From the NCBI GenBank assembly GCA_964016985.1, contig OZ024826.1:71435768-71499767 (forward strand): 64,000 nt of DNA, written 5' to 3'. The DNA comes from Anodontia alba. Lineage: Eukaryota; Mollusca; Bivalvia; Lucinida; Lucinidae. Made by a program: the position numbers and the translations under genes. Under the pieces are notes generated by a model. That model did no database searches. It saw nothing but the letters and a program-made list of their open reading frames with translations, and was not told the DNA's origin. Shown piece after piece: positions 1-12,737 of this stretch; the first letter of the stretch is position 1; every line of letters begins with the position of its first letter.

Positions 1-394
1 TCTCTAGTTATTTCATAACTATCTCGCTTGATGTTTTGACTAAATGACCTGGCTAGATAATATTTTCTCCGATGATGCAGTAATAATGAGTTCTCAGAAA
101 CATTTTTATCAATCTAGACATATCTGCATTTCATTTGGAAAGATTATTTTCAGAATACAAAAACATAAGGTTATATCAAAAGTAGCTCATGTATCAGTCT
201 TCAAGGTCTTTATGTTTGAACCACAGTTGCATTTAGAGACAGAAAGCTGATGCCTGTCTTTAGGATTGCACCATCATTTACTGACATTTGTCAGATTATT
301 ATTCAACTAGAATTTGGTCCTGTATGTCGTCTTGACTTATATTAGGGAGGTTTTTTCTCAGCTATAAAGGTTTGCATCCGGATGATTTAAACAT
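1..394. other. Unassigned sequence, left edge
   Basis: AT-rich sequence before the 75-bp array. I see no convincing coding exon, RNA gene or repeat boundary. A short open frame on the plus strand (44-250) has no recognisable domain or codon signal. Confidence 0.4.
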
Positions 395-3300
395 AGTTGT
401 ATCTGGGAAGAGCAGCTGAAGTCAACTATGAGTATTTGACCTTGACCTATACTCCATTTTTTCACTGAATTTCTCTTCAACTAAAAGGGTTGATGTCATA
501 TTTGGATCTAAGTTGCATCTTGGAATGGCCAGCTGAAGATTGTCATCATTATTTTACTTTTATATTTCATACTTCAGTGACTGATCCATTTTTCCGTAGA
601 TGTAAGGGTTGATGTTTGCATCAGGGGTTGCATTTGGGAAGTGGCAGCTGAAACATACAATCAATATTTGACTTTAATCAATGTTTCATGGCTCATTGAC
701 TGGTCTGTCTTGAGGAGGGCAGCTGAAGCCTACAATCAGTATTTGACTTTGTCCAGTATTTCATGGCTCATTGACTGGTCTATGTTGAGGAGGGCAGCTG
801 AAGCCTACAATCAGTATTTGACTTTGACCAGTATTTCATGGTGCATTGACTGGTCTATGTTGAGGAGGGCAGCTGAAGCCTACAATCAGTATTTGACTTT
901 GACCAGTATTTCATGGTGCATTGACTGGTCTATGTTGAGGAGGGCAGCTGAAGCCTACAATCAGTATTTGACTTTGACCAGTATTTCATGGTGCATTGAC
1001 TGGTCTATGTTGAGGAGGGCAGCTGAAGCCTACAATCAGTATTTGACTTTGACCAGTATTTCATGGTGCATTGACTGGTCTATGTTGAGGAGGGCAGCTG
1101 AAGCCTACAATCAGTATTTGACTTTGACCAGTATTTCATGGTGCATTGACTGGTCTATGTTGAGGAGGGCAGCTGAAGCCTACAATCAGTATTTGACTTT
1201 GACCAGTATTTCATGATGCATTGACTGGTCTATGTTGAGGAGGACAGCTGAAGCCTATCATCAGTATTTGACTTTGATCAATATTTTATCACTGAATGAC
1301 TGGTCCATCTTGGGGACGGCAGCTGAAGCCTACCATCAGTATTTGACTTTGAACAATATTTCACAGCTCATTGACTGATCAGTCTTGGGAAGGGCAGCTA
1401 AAGCCTATCATCAGTATTTGACTTTGAACAATATTTCACAGCTCATTGACTGGTCCATCTTAGAAGAGCAGCTGAAGCCTTCCATCAGTATTTGACTTTG
1501 AACAATATTTCCCAGCTCACTGACTGTCAGTCTTGGGGAGGGCAGCTGAAGCAGATCATCAGTATTTGTTGACAAATATTTCACAGCTCTTTGACTGGTC
1601 CATTTTAGGAAGAGCAGCAGCTGAAGCCTTCCATCAGCCTTCCATTTGATGTTGACAAATATTGACCGGTCCATCTTAGGAAGAGCAACAAGCCTATCAT
1701 CATCAATATATGATTTTGACAAATATTTTATGGCTCATTGACTGGTCCCTCTTAGGAACAGCTGGTGTCTATCATCAATATTTGATGTTGACAAATATTT
1801 CAAAGCTCATTGATTGGTCCATCTTAGGTAGAGCAGTTGAAGCCTACCATCAGTATTTGATGTTGACAAATATTTCACGACTCATTGACTGGTCCATCTT
1901 GGGAAGGGCAGCTGCAGCTTTGTCATCAGTATTTTACTTTGACCATTATTTCACACCTCAATGACTGGTCAATCTTGGGAAGGACAGCTGAAGCCTGCCA
2001 TCAGTATTTGACTTTGTCCAATACTTCATGGCTCGTTGACTGGTCAGTCTTGGGATGGGCAGCTGAAACCTACCATCAGTATTTGACTGAACAATATTTC
2101 ATGACTCATTGTCTGTCTTGGGAAGGACAGCTGAAGCCTACCATCAGTATTTGACTTTGACCAATGTTTCATGGCTCATTGACTGGTCTGTCTTGGGTAG
2201 TGCAGCTGAAACCTACCATGAGTATTTGACTTTGACCAATTTTTCATGGCTCATTGACTGGTTCATCTTGGGAAGGGCAGCTGAAGCCTACCATTAGTAA
2301 TTGACTGACCAATATTTCAGGGCTCACTGACTGGTCCGTCTTGGAAAGAAAGGTTGAAGCCTACCATCAGTATTTGAGTGACCAATATTTCAGGGCTCAC
2401 TGACTGGTCCGTCTTGGGCAGAGCGGTTGAAGCTTACCATCAGTATTTGAGGGACCAATATTTCAGGCTCACTGACTGGTCCGTCTTGGAAAGAGCAGTT
2501 GAAGCCTACCATCACTATTTGAATGACCAATATTTCAGGGCTTACTAACTTGCATATCTTGGGAAGGGCAGCTGATGCCTACCATCAGTATATGACTGAC
2601 CAATATTGCATGGCTCACTGACTGGTCTGTCTTGAGAAGGGCAGCTGGTCTACCATCAGTAGTTCACTTTCACCAGTATTTCACAGCTCACTGACTAGTC
2701 AGTCTTGTGGAGGGTAGCTGAAGCCTGTCATCAGTATTTGACATTGACCAATATTTCATGGTTAATTGACTGGTCTGTCTTGGGAAGGGTAGCTGACGCC
2801 TACCATCAGTATTTGACTTTGACCAATATTTCAAGGCTCATTGACTGGTCTATCTTGAGGAGGGCAGTTGTGGGGAGGAAAGCTGAAGCCTTTCATCAGT
2901 AGTTCACTTTTACAAGTATTTCAGGGCTCATTGACTGGTCAGTCCTGGAAAGGGCAGCTGAAGCCTACTATCAGTATTTGACTTTGACCAATTTTTCACG
3001 GCTCTGACAGGTCTGTCTTGGGAAGGGCAGCTGAAGCCTACCATCAATATTTCACTTTGACCATTATTTCACGACACATTGCTTTGTCCATCATGGGATG
3101 GGCAGCTGAAGTTGACCATCATTATTTGACTTTGACCAGTATTTCATGTCTCACTGACAGGTCTGTCTTGGGAAGGGTACCTGAAGCCTACCATCAGCAT
3201 TAATTTTGACTTTGACCAATGTTTCATGGCTCATTCACATGTCCAGCTTGTGAAGGGCAGCTGTAGCCTACCATCAGTATTTGACTTTTATCAATATTTC

Positions 3301-4262
3301 ATGGCTTACTGGCTGGTCAGTCTTGGGAAGGGCAGCTGAAGCCTACCATCAGTATTTGACTTTGACCAATATTTCATGGCTTACTGGCTGGTCAGTTTTG
3401 GGAAGGGCAGCTGAAGCCTACCATCAGTATTTGACTTTAACCAATATTTCACACTCATTGTTTGTTCAGTTTTGGGAAGGACAGCTGAAGCCGACCGTCA
3501 ATATTATTTCACAGCTCATTGGCTGGTCTGATTTGGGAATAGCAGCTGAAGCCTACCATCAGTATTTGACTTTGATAAATATTTCACAGCAGTATTTCAT
3601 ATTGAACAATATTTCATGGCTCATTGACTAGTTGGTTTTGAGAAGGGCAGTTGAAGCCTACCATCTGTATTTGACTTTGACCAATATTCCATGGCCCACT
3701 GATTAGTCATTCTTGTGGAGGGCAGCTGAAGCCTGTCATCAGTATTTGACTTTGACCAGTATTTCACGTCTCACTGACTGGTCTGTCTTGGGAAGGTAGC
3801 TGAAGCCTACCATCAGTATTAATTTTGACTTTGACCAATGTTTCATGGCTTATTCACTTGTCCATCTTGAGAAGGGCAGCTGAAGCCTACTGTCAGTGAC
3901 TTTTACAAATATTTCATGGCTTATTGACTGGTCAGTCTTGGAAAAGGGAGCTGAAGCCTACTATCAGTATTTGACTTTGACCAACATTTCATGGCTCTGA
4001 TTGGTCTGTCTTGGGAAGGGCATCTGAAGCCTACCGTCAATATTTCACTGACAATTATTTTACAGCTCATTGACTTGTCCGTCTTGAGAAGGGCAGCTGA
4101 AGCCTAACATCATTATTTGACTAACCAATGTTTCACAGCTCATTGACTAGTCTGTCTATGGAAGGGTAGCTGAAGCCTACCATCAGTATTTGACTTTGAC
4201 CAATGTTTCATGGCTCATTCACTGGTCCATCTTTAGAAGGGCAGCTGAAGCCTGCTGTGTCA
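395..4262 (+). repeat. 75-bp tandem satellite-like array
   Basis: About fifty degenerate copies of a 75-bp unit that contains the phrase GCAGCTGAAGCCTACCATCA followed by a TATTTGACTTTGACCAATATTTCA-like stretch and CATTGACTGGTC. In the core (about 721-1245) copies begin at 721, 796, 871, 946, 1021, 1096 and 1171 and are almost identical; copies toward both sides carry many substitutions and indels. Because 75 is a multiple of three, the core translates as an open 191-residue repeat peptide (641-1216), but units outside it are full of stops and frame changes, so I do not treat it as a gene. The pattern of an identical core with decayed edges is that of unequal crossing-over. Confidence 0.93.
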
Positions 4263-5089
4263 AGGCCATAAAATGTCTTTCTGTACTTCATCATAGTGTA
4301 CTTTATACTTTATGGTTCTTTGGGTCAATGAGCCAGTTTTGAATAATTTATCATTTCAGCCCAGTGCTAGGAGGCATGGGTTGTTTTATAAGTTACTGTT
4401 CAAGAAGAGAGATCAGTAAAATGAAGTGTGCTATTGTCTTTTTCTGTAATGTATATTTTGCTTTCATAGGGTCTGTTTTTCTCAGAATTTATTTGTTACA
4501 GTGATATTGATTGTTAGTGTGAGTTTAATGTGAATTTGGTGTGAGTTTAATTTGCATAATTTTAGGCAAGACATAAGATTCCACAGAATTTCTTGTTCAT
4601 GCTTTAACTGGGAAACAAATCCTTTGTTCTCAAAATAGAAAGAAAGAGAATTAGAGAATTTTGACATTCTGGATAGCCACAAAATATAGTCATAGAAAGT
4701 TGTACAGAAGACATGTTTTCTCAAGGATTTCAGGATCATTGACCTTTTCTACCCCAGTCTAAGTGCAACAGACTTTGATTTAGAATTTAATCTGTGTGCC
4801 CCACTGTAAAACCAAATAATAATATTTTGAAGTAGGAGCTGCCATATTTTGTATGATTTTACTATCTATTGACTGGCTATAAAATTTATGATGTCATTAT
4901 ACAAACACTTGTAACCGTATGATATCTCAGGCCAAGATAAATACATGTGATTTTACCTCAGTTTTGAAGGACTATATGTGAAAATATTAAACTAGGTAAT
5001 TCTACTTTGATTAATATTTTGACAGTTTCAGATATGTTACAGACTATTTGCTGTGTGTAAATACTTGATACTTGCATGGGCTATATTGA
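4263..5089. other. Unassigned sequence
   Basis: AT-rich unique-looking sequence between two tandem arrays. No exon with splice sites and no repeat structure were recognised. Confidence 0.4.
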
Positions 5090-5955
5090 TAGTATAATGA
5101 TATTGACTGTTATATGTCTATTTGTTGACAGTAATTGTCTGTTTGCTTTTGCTGTATTGACAGTAATTATCTGTTTGCTTTTCCTTTATTGGCAGTTATT
5201 GTCTGTTTGTTTCTGCTGTATTGACAGTAATTGTCTGTTTGTTTTTGCAGTGCTGACTGTAAATGTGTGTCTGTTTCTACTGTATTGACAGTAATTGTTT
5301 GTTTTTGCTGTATTGACTGTGAATATTTGTTGTTTTTCTGTATGGACAATATTTATTGCTGTGTAGACAATTATTTGTTTGCTTTAGCTGTATTGACAGT
5401 AATTGTTTGTCTGCTTGTACTGTGGTTACAATAATTGCTTCTTTGTTTTTGCTGTTTTGACAGTAATTGATTGACTGCTTTTGCTGTATTGACAATAATT
5501 GTTTGTTTGTTTTTGCTGTATTGACAGTCATTGTCTTTTTTTCTGTAATATAAGTAATTGTATGGCTGCTTTTGCTTAGCTGACAGTAATTGTTTATTTC
5601 TTTTTTGCTGTATTGACAATAATTGTTGGTTTTGCTGTATTGACAGGAATTGTTGGTTTTGCTGTATTGACAGGAATTGTTTGTTTTTTGCTGAAATGAC
5701 AGTAATTGTCTGTTTGTTTTTGCTGTATTGACAGTAATTGTAACTTTGTTTTTGTTGTATTGGCAGTAATTGTTTGTTTTTGTTGTCTTGGTAGTAATTG
5801 TCTGACTGCTTCTGCTGTATTGACGGTAGTTGTTTGTTTTGACGTGTTGACAGTAATTGTATTATTTTGTTGTATTGACAGTAATTGTCTGTCTGCTTCC
5901 ATTCTATTGACAGTAATTCTTTGTTAATTTTTTCTGTATTGACATAGATGTTAGA
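5090..5955 (+). repeat. Minisatellite, unit about 28-32 bp
   Basis: A degenerate head-to-tail array built on GCTGTATTGACAGTAATTGT followed by CTGTTTGTTTTT-like sequence, roughly 27 copies with unit lengths that drift. Open frames on both strands here only reflect the low stop density of the repeat. Confidence 0.9.
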
Positions 5956-6230
5956 TACTGGTCTTTATGGAGTTGATAACCGGGCAGAGTGTTTACCTTA
6001 CAGTATCCACATTATAACCAGTATTTTATCTTCATGAACTGGGAAGAAAAGTTATTTTTACTTACATTCAGTCCTTTTGAATTTATAAATCATATTGGGT
6101 GTCAGTAGTCCCTGTATTGCAGAAGTGTTTTTCAATTAGAAATCCATTGGAATGCTGAGGATACAATTTGGAAAACACTTTCCATCATAGCATGAGATGT
6201 TAAAATAATTAATTTTCCAATTTTAGACCA

Positions 6231-7060
6231 TGATGTGCTTCATCCGTCCGTGTATCTGTCGGTGCATCTGTCTGTCTGTCAAACTTTTGTCTGGAGCATA
6301 ACTCTGAAACTGTTGAAATTTCATAAAATGATAAAAGGACATTCAGAGGAATTGCAGTATACAAGAATCTTAACTCTACCTTGCTTTCTTTTTGAATTAT
6401 TTCCCTGTATTAAATTTTCTTGTCTGGGGCGGAACTCCAGATATGCTAAAGGGAATTCATTCAAACTTGTACACATTCATTGAAATTGCAGTATCTAAGA
6501 ACTATAACTCTGTCTTGCCTCCTTTTACTATTATCACTCCTTTTACACTTTAAGTCTATATGAATCATTTTTCCTTGTTCTTTGTATTTGTCAAACTACT
6601 GAAATGAATTTTACGAAACTTTCTGTGGGGGATATGATAATGGTCTCTGTGCGTCCTTCCATGTGTACATCTTTCCATCACACTTTTTGTCCAGAGCATA
6701 ACTCTAACACTATTTAAGTGATTTTGTTGAAACTTCATTAAATAATAAAGGACATTGTGAGAAAGTGCAGCATTCAAGAGCCTTAACTCTACCTTGCTTA
6801 CTTTTTTAAATTATTTTCCTTAATTAAAGTTTCTTGTCCAGGGCATAATTCCAGAAGTGCTAAAGGGAATTAATTCAAATGCATACAAAGATGAAGGACA
6901 TCCAGTGGAAGCACAGTGTCTAAGAAACATAACATTGTGTTGCCTCTTTTTAGTATAATCCCCCCATTTACACTTTCAGTATATATAAGAATCATTTTTC
7001 CTTGTTTCGACCATATCTTTCAAACTATTGAAATCAAAACTGCTTATATACATATATATA
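6231..7060 (+). repeat. Dispersed repeat, two long units
   Basis: Two diverged copies of a roughly 400-bp unit (about 6235-6600 and 6640-7020) share GAGCATAACTCT, TTAACTCTACCTTGCTT and CTAAAGGGAATT-type phrases. They begin with CCGTCCGT/CATCTGTCTG runs. This is the same style of bivalve intronic repeat as the arrays at 47.9 kb and 59.4 kb, but a different family. Confidence 0.7.
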
Positions 7061-7074
7061 ATTGTGTTTGGTCA

Positions 7075-8120
7075 GAGTGCAGGACTCGAAATTAGCACTC
7101 GTCTGCTGGTATTTACGAGTAGATGATCGTTAGGGGCAAGTGAAAAATTCAAACTGCTTGCCTGAAAGGACAAGTAACTTTTATTGGCAGTAAGGGGAAA
7201 CATTTTAGGGAAAAAACAGCTAGAATCTGCTAGCATAATTACAAAGTTTTATTATTCACACAAAAATGTCACTAAAAGATTATTGGTTATTGTGTCAAAA
7301 TCAGCTCACATGTCAAATTAGAATGCTCAGTCCGTGGTGCTCCATCGCAAATCACCATGCTTGTTGCTAATGTTGCTAATAGCCTGAGTGATGGATGACG
7401 GACTTGCTCTTGCACACCCTTATGGTGAGGGGAGGTCATGTCGCAAGTTTGGTTAAATTCCATCCAATGGTTTAAAAGGAAATAGCCAGATGGATGGATG
7501 CTGGACGGACGTACACATGGAAAAATAATGTTGCTAGCGCACATCCTTACAATTAGGGGAGGTGGTGTAGAAAGTTTGGTTGAATTCCAGCCAGTGGTTT
7601 AGGAGGAGATAATGTGACAGACAGATGGACAGATGCATGGACAGATGCTTTCGCACACCCTTACCATGAGGGGAAGTGATGTAGCAAGTTTGGTAGAATT
7701 ATGCCCAGTGGTTTAGGAGGAGATAGTGTGATGCACAGACTGATGAATGCACGGAAAAATAATGTTGCTCTTGAACACCCTTACCATGAGAGGAAGTGAT
7801 GTAGCAAGTTTGTTTGAATTCCGCTCTGTGGTTTAGGAGAAGATAGTAAGGATGGATGGACACATAGAAAAATAGTGTTGCTCTCACAGGCCCTTATCTT
7901 GAGGGGAAATGATGTAGCAAGTTTGGTTGAATTCTGCCCAATGGTTTAGGAGGAGATAGCAGGATGGACAAATGGACTGATGCACGTACAGACATGGAAA
8001 AATAATGTTGCTCTCATACACCCTTACCATGGGGGGAAATGATGTAGCAAGTTTGGTAAAATCACGCCCAGTGGTTTAGGAGGAGATAGCGTGATGGATG
8101 AATAGATGGACAGATAGTTG
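7075..8120 (+). repeat. Tandem array, unit about 115-120 bp
   Basis: From about 7420 to 8110 at least six degenerate units carry CACCCTTACCATGAGGGGA, GTAGCAAGTTTGGT, CCCAGTGGTTTAGGAGGAGATA and ACAGATGGA phrases. The preceding 7075-7200 and the later 8630-8700 hold mirrored GACTCG.../...CGAGTCC phrases that may be the ends of one element containing the array. Confidence 0.75.
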
Positions 8121-8920
8121 GAGGCATGCACAATCTCTCCATTGCTTTTTCAAAAATGTGTGGGGATAAATATTTATAACTGAAGTTGTCTACTAGAGTT
8201 GACTATTCCACAGCAAAACAGCAACAGTAAAAGCCTTTTCAATACCTGAACTAAATTCAAGGACTTTATGGACTGGTATGGTGTTGTATTGCTCATATTT
8301 ACAAAAGCTGTTCAATTTGATGTATTATAGTCGTCCTGTTTTTTCTTTCAGCAGAAAACTTTGTCGAGTCTGGTTAGGATAAAGGTAGGTAGTCCTGATC
8401 TTGAACATTACCAGCCCACAGATAGTATTGTGCACTGGTGTCATAGTGGTAAAAAATGTAGACACATTAAGGCACTGGTTCTAGTCTCCCAGAGCTGCTG
8501 CATCGCAGTATGATTCAGAGGACTGATGGATAAAATAAGCTAGGACTGGTGAATAAAATAAGCTAATACTGAGTTCTCACTGTGTCAGTTAAATATTCTT
8601 TCTAGCTTTTTTGTCTCATTTACAGTACCAAATGTAAGAGCGAGTAACAATTTGAGATGACTTGCCCTACAGGACCAGCGAGTCCTAGAGAAAATTTTGA
8701 GCTCTGAAAGTGGCCAAAAAAACAACAAAAAAACATATCCAACAAGAATAATGTCTCTTTGTTATTTTAATAATATTTGGAATTAAATTGAATCTTCTAA
8801 CCCATGCCACTAAGATGCAAACCAGATTACAGGAACTGCAGTAACTCTGCCTTGCATACATACAGAATTGCCACACATTAATTTTGCAGATTTGTTTTCA
8901 ACTGAGATTTGCCTGTAGTA
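8121..8920. other. Unassigned sequence
   Basis: No convincing exon. The segment 8630-8700 may be the far end of the element whose array lies at 7420-8110. Confidence 0.35.
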
Positions 8921-10455
8921 GCTCCCCTAAACAAGGTTCACTTAGAGTATTGTACTACCCTCGGCGTCGTCATTGGTGTTGGCTCGGTATCCACAAATGT
9001 TAAAGTTTTTGTTAAAGTTTTAAGACCTCATTATTTCCTAACCTTATCACCGATTTGATTCATCTTTGGTATGATTATACATATTGGTCTAAAATTTTGT
9101 GCGGTACCATCCCCACCACCCTTGGTCATGTCAAGGTCAAGGTCACAGACTTAGAATTTTCATGTTAAAATTTTACGTCGAAGTTTTTAGGACCTCATTA
9201 CTTCTAAACCAAAGGATGGATTTAATTCCTATTTGGTTTCACAATAGATACTAGTCCAAAGTTTTTATCAGCACCATCAGCATTCATGACCGTGAACTTG
9301 AGGTGGAGGTCACAGACTTCGAATTTAAATGTTAAAATTTTTGTTAAAGTTTTTAAGACCTCATTATTGCCTAACCTTATCACCGATTTGATTCATCTTT
9401 GGTATGATGGTACATATTTGTCCAAAGTTTTGCACAGTACCATCCCCACCACCCTAGGTCATGTCAAAGTCAAGGTCATGGACTTGGAATTTTCATGTTA
9501 AAATTTTACTTCAAATTTTTCAGTACTGTATTATTTGCAAAACGTATAAATGATTAGGTTCCTGCCTGGTATGACAATACATTCCAAAACTTTGTTCACT
9601 ACCATCCAAGCTATGTCATATCAAGGTCAAGGTAACATACTTAGAATTTTCATATTAACATTTTACATGTTTGTCAAAGTTAAGACCTCAGTGCTTCCAA
9701 ACCATATAACTGATTCAATTCTTTCTTTTAGCTCACCTGAACAATGTTCATGGAAGGCTATTGACTACTCTCGGCTTCGGCGGCGGCAGCAGCATTGGTG
9801 TTGGCATCCACAAATGTTAAAGTTTTCGTTAAATTTTTTTTTTTTAGACCTCATTATTTCCTAACCTTATCATTAATTTGATTCATCTTTGGTATGATGA
9901 TGCATATTGGTCCAAAATTTTGTGCAGTACCATTCCCACCCACCTAGGTCATGACAAGGTCAAAGTCATGAACGTAGAATTTTCATGTTATTATTACGTC
10001 AAAGTTTTTAGGATCTCATTACTTCTAAACCAAATGATGGATTTAGTTCCTGTTTGGTACCATGATAGATACTGGTCCAAAGTTTTTATCAGCACCATCA
10101 GCACTTATGACCGTGACCTTGAAGTCGAGGCCACAGACTTGGAATTTAAATGTTAAAGTTTTCGTTAAAGATTTTAAGGTCTCATTATTTCCTTACCTTT
10201 GATATGATGACACATATTGGTCCAAAATTTTGCCCAGTTCCATCCCCACCCCCATAGTTCATGTAAGGTCATCCCCACCCCCCTAGTTCATGTTAAGACC
10301 TCATTATTTCCTAACCTTATCACTGATTTGATTCATCTTTGGTATGATGATACATATTGGTCCAAAATCATGTACCCCTCCCCAGGTTATGTCAAAATCA
10401 AGGTCACGGAATTAGAATTTTCCAGAAACAAAAATGTGGAATATCAGGTGAGCTA
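8921..10455 (+). repeat. Degenerate long repeats with TCAAGGTCA clusters
   Basis: Four to five diverged units about 300-330 bp long, each with TCATTATTTCCTAACCTTAT, GATTCATCTTTGGTATGAT, CCATCCCCACC and GTCAAGGTCAAGGTCAC phrases. A second start-like segment at about 9729 reads TAGCTCACCTGA, and a matching inverted TCAGGTGAGCTA occurs at about 10445, so 9729-10455 may be one element with inverted ends. Confidence 0.7.
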
Positions 10456-11052
10456 TCCTGTCTGGCAACCGGTCTTGTACATTTCACCTTGTGCTTTCTT
10501 GCCATTTTCATGTGAAACGTATCCATTGGTGGCAGGATTGGCCATTTCCACATCTTCATTTTGTGAGAGTATAATTTAGTATTTGATTAATGATTGGAAG
10601 AAACTTTCAGTGGCAAAACTTCTCAAACATGGCAGGTATCCAATTTGGAATGCAAAGGACAGAAGAATATATTTTTTATCATCCTCCATTGAATTCTCTC
10701 ATATGCCAGGCCACTAATGACTTGAGATATTTATTTGAAGCCTTACCAGCTGATAAAAATGTACTAGCTGATAACACTATTATTCTTAAAACATGTTAAT
10801 CTTTTTAAAAAAATATAACTATTTTAATTTTTATATTCATTCCATTTTATATGTACCAAAGGTAAACAAATTTTGGTGATAAATGTGCACAAATGGTAGA
10901 TGTCATCAAATCCTTCCTGCATTGCCCTCATTTTGAGCAATACCTCTTGAAGTTCCTTTTTTAAGTGTCTATAGCAAACATTGGTCCATCATGTGGCTGC
11001 AGTCATATGGAGGTCACAAGATCATGACAGTTCCACTTATATGAAATCTTGT
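10456..11052. other. Unassigned sequence
   Basis: Holds a 69-codon open frame at 10590-10799 without recognisable domain, splice context or repeats. Left unannotated as a gene. Confidence 0.35.
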
Positions 11053-12183
11053 TAGTTCACCAGAGGGAAAGCTCGGGATAAGCTATTGTGATCACCCTCC
11101 ATCCGTCTGTCATCCATCATCCACAATCCATTGTCAACAATTAGTTTAGTTTGTTAACACTCTAGAGATCACAGTTTTGACCCAATCTTAATGAAGCTTG
11201 CTCAGAATGTTTGCCTCTATGAACTCAAGGTCAAGTACGAAACTGGGTCACAAATGGGGTCAAAAACTAGGTCACCAGGTCAAATCAAAGGAAAACCTTG
11301 TTAACACTCTACAGGTCACATTTTTGAAGCAAAAATCATGAATCTTGTTCAAAATGTTTGTCTTGATGATTTTTTGTAGGTCAAGTTTGAAACTGTGTCA
11401 CTTGGGGTCAAAAACTAGGTCACCTGGCCAAATCAAAGGAAGACCTTGTTAACACTTTAGAGGTCACATTTTTGAAGCAGTCATATGAATCATGCTCAAA
11501 ATGTTTGTCTTGATGTTCTCTAGGTTGACTTTGAAACTGGGTCACTTTGGTCAAAAATTAGGCCAAATTAAAGGAAAATGTTGTTAACACTCAGAGGTCA
11601 CATTTTTTAAGTAATCATCATGAATTTTGTTAAAAATGTTGGCCTTTATAATTTCTAGGTCAAGTTTGAAATTGGGTCACCTGGGTAAAAAACTAGGTCA
11701 CCAGACCAAATCAAAGGAAAACCTTATTAACACTCTAGTGGTCACATTTTTGAAGTAATCATCATGAATCTTGCTCAAAATGTTTATCTTGATGATTTCC
11801 AGGTGAAGTTTGGAACTGGGTCATTATGACCTATGTTTCATGGTCCAGTTCATGGCCTCTTGAATGTGGTCATCTATATTTGACCACAACTTCTATTTCA
11901 TGGTCCACTGACTTTGTTAAGTGTTTGTGTTTAGGTCAGTTTCTCAGTAACTATTGCTCCTACAGCCAGTGATACTTAGCACATACATACATCTTAGCAT
12001 GGCCTCTTGAGTGCAGTCATCCATATTTGACCACTGTCCATTAGGCATGCTACATCGTCTTACTTAGTAATATAATCATCATGAATTTTCATCAGAATGT
12101 TTGCTTTGATCGTTTCTTGGTCAGGTTCTTTAAGTACTATGATACTCAGGTAAGCGTTACAGGGCCATCATGGCCCTCTTGTT
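11053..12183 (+). mobile_element. HINE-like element with internal tandem repeats
   Basis: The left end reads TAGTTCACCAGAGGGAAAGC, a degenerate hairpin followed by ATCACCCTCCATCCGTCTGTC. The right end has CTCAGGTAAGCG followed by the hairpin GGGCCATCATGGCCC and TCTTGTTT. Between them are about five units of 120-125 bp with GGTCAAATCAAAGGAAAACC, CTTGTTAACACTCTAGAGGTC and GAAACTGGGTCA phrases. A subterminal inverted repeat, a 3' hairpin and internal minisatellites are the layout described for non-autonomous Helentron derivatives. That family assignment is inference; no Rep/helicase gene is present. Confidence 0.65.
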
Positions 12184-12311
12184 TATCATGGTACCATATA
12201 TGCAAGTCTGTATAAAATTGATCAAAAATAAGGGAAATATTGGTTTCTCAGGTAATGGGGCTCCTTCCAAGGACCCAGCCAGATGAGAAGAAAATGCAGC
12301 AGGATAAGGGG

Positions 12312-12528
12312 TATACCGTATTTACCCTAAGTATTCGGACACCTCAACTCCATACCATATATGTTCTAAAATTTGAACCAGTACACTACCCGATGTTGTG
12401 TCTAAAAATTGCTGGATGAGTAGGAAACAGTGTAGACCCAGATGAGACGCCGCGTTCTGCGGCGTCTCATCTAGGTCTATACTGTTTGCTCAGGCCTGTC
12501 TGTCCAAATACATATGGTAAATACGGTA
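12312..12528 (+). mobile_element. MITE family C, near-complete copy
   Basis: Terminal inverted repeats TACCGTATTTACCCTAAGTA / ATGGTAAATACGGTA flank a body whose centre (12436-12482) is a strong palindrome, GTAGACCCAGATGAGACGCC with its complement. No coding capacity. The same core occurs about ten times in this window. Confidence 0.8.
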
Positions 12529-12737
12529 ATACACTACAGATGACATACCAGTTTTCTGTTGTTGAATTCCTATGTTTCCAAGCTTGATTTTAATCAAAAA
12601 GAAATGCCCCTGAAATCATTTATTGATTGACCTTCTCTTTCCCATTTGGAAGAGTCAAGTACCTTGTTTGATAAAACTCTTGACCTTTGACAATAATAAA
12701 CTGGATACATTACATAAGTTTACAACCACAGTTGACT

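Noticed and set aside
641..1216. 191-codon open frame encoding a perfect 25-residue repeat protein
   Set aside because: The frame is open because the DNA unit is 75 bp; flanking units of the same array carry stops and frame changes, and there is no promoter or splice context.
395..4262. CRISPR array
   Set aside because: The repeat is contiguous with no unique spacers and sits in a eukaryotic context.
5167..5902. Overlapping open frames on both strands with NTAKTNKQLLSIQQKQ-like repeats
   Set aside because: They are translations of a short minisatellite lacking stops, in several frames at once.
10590..10799. 69-codon open frame, possible small gene
   Set aside because: No domain, splice signals or codon bias that I can see; length is expected by chance in 64 kb.
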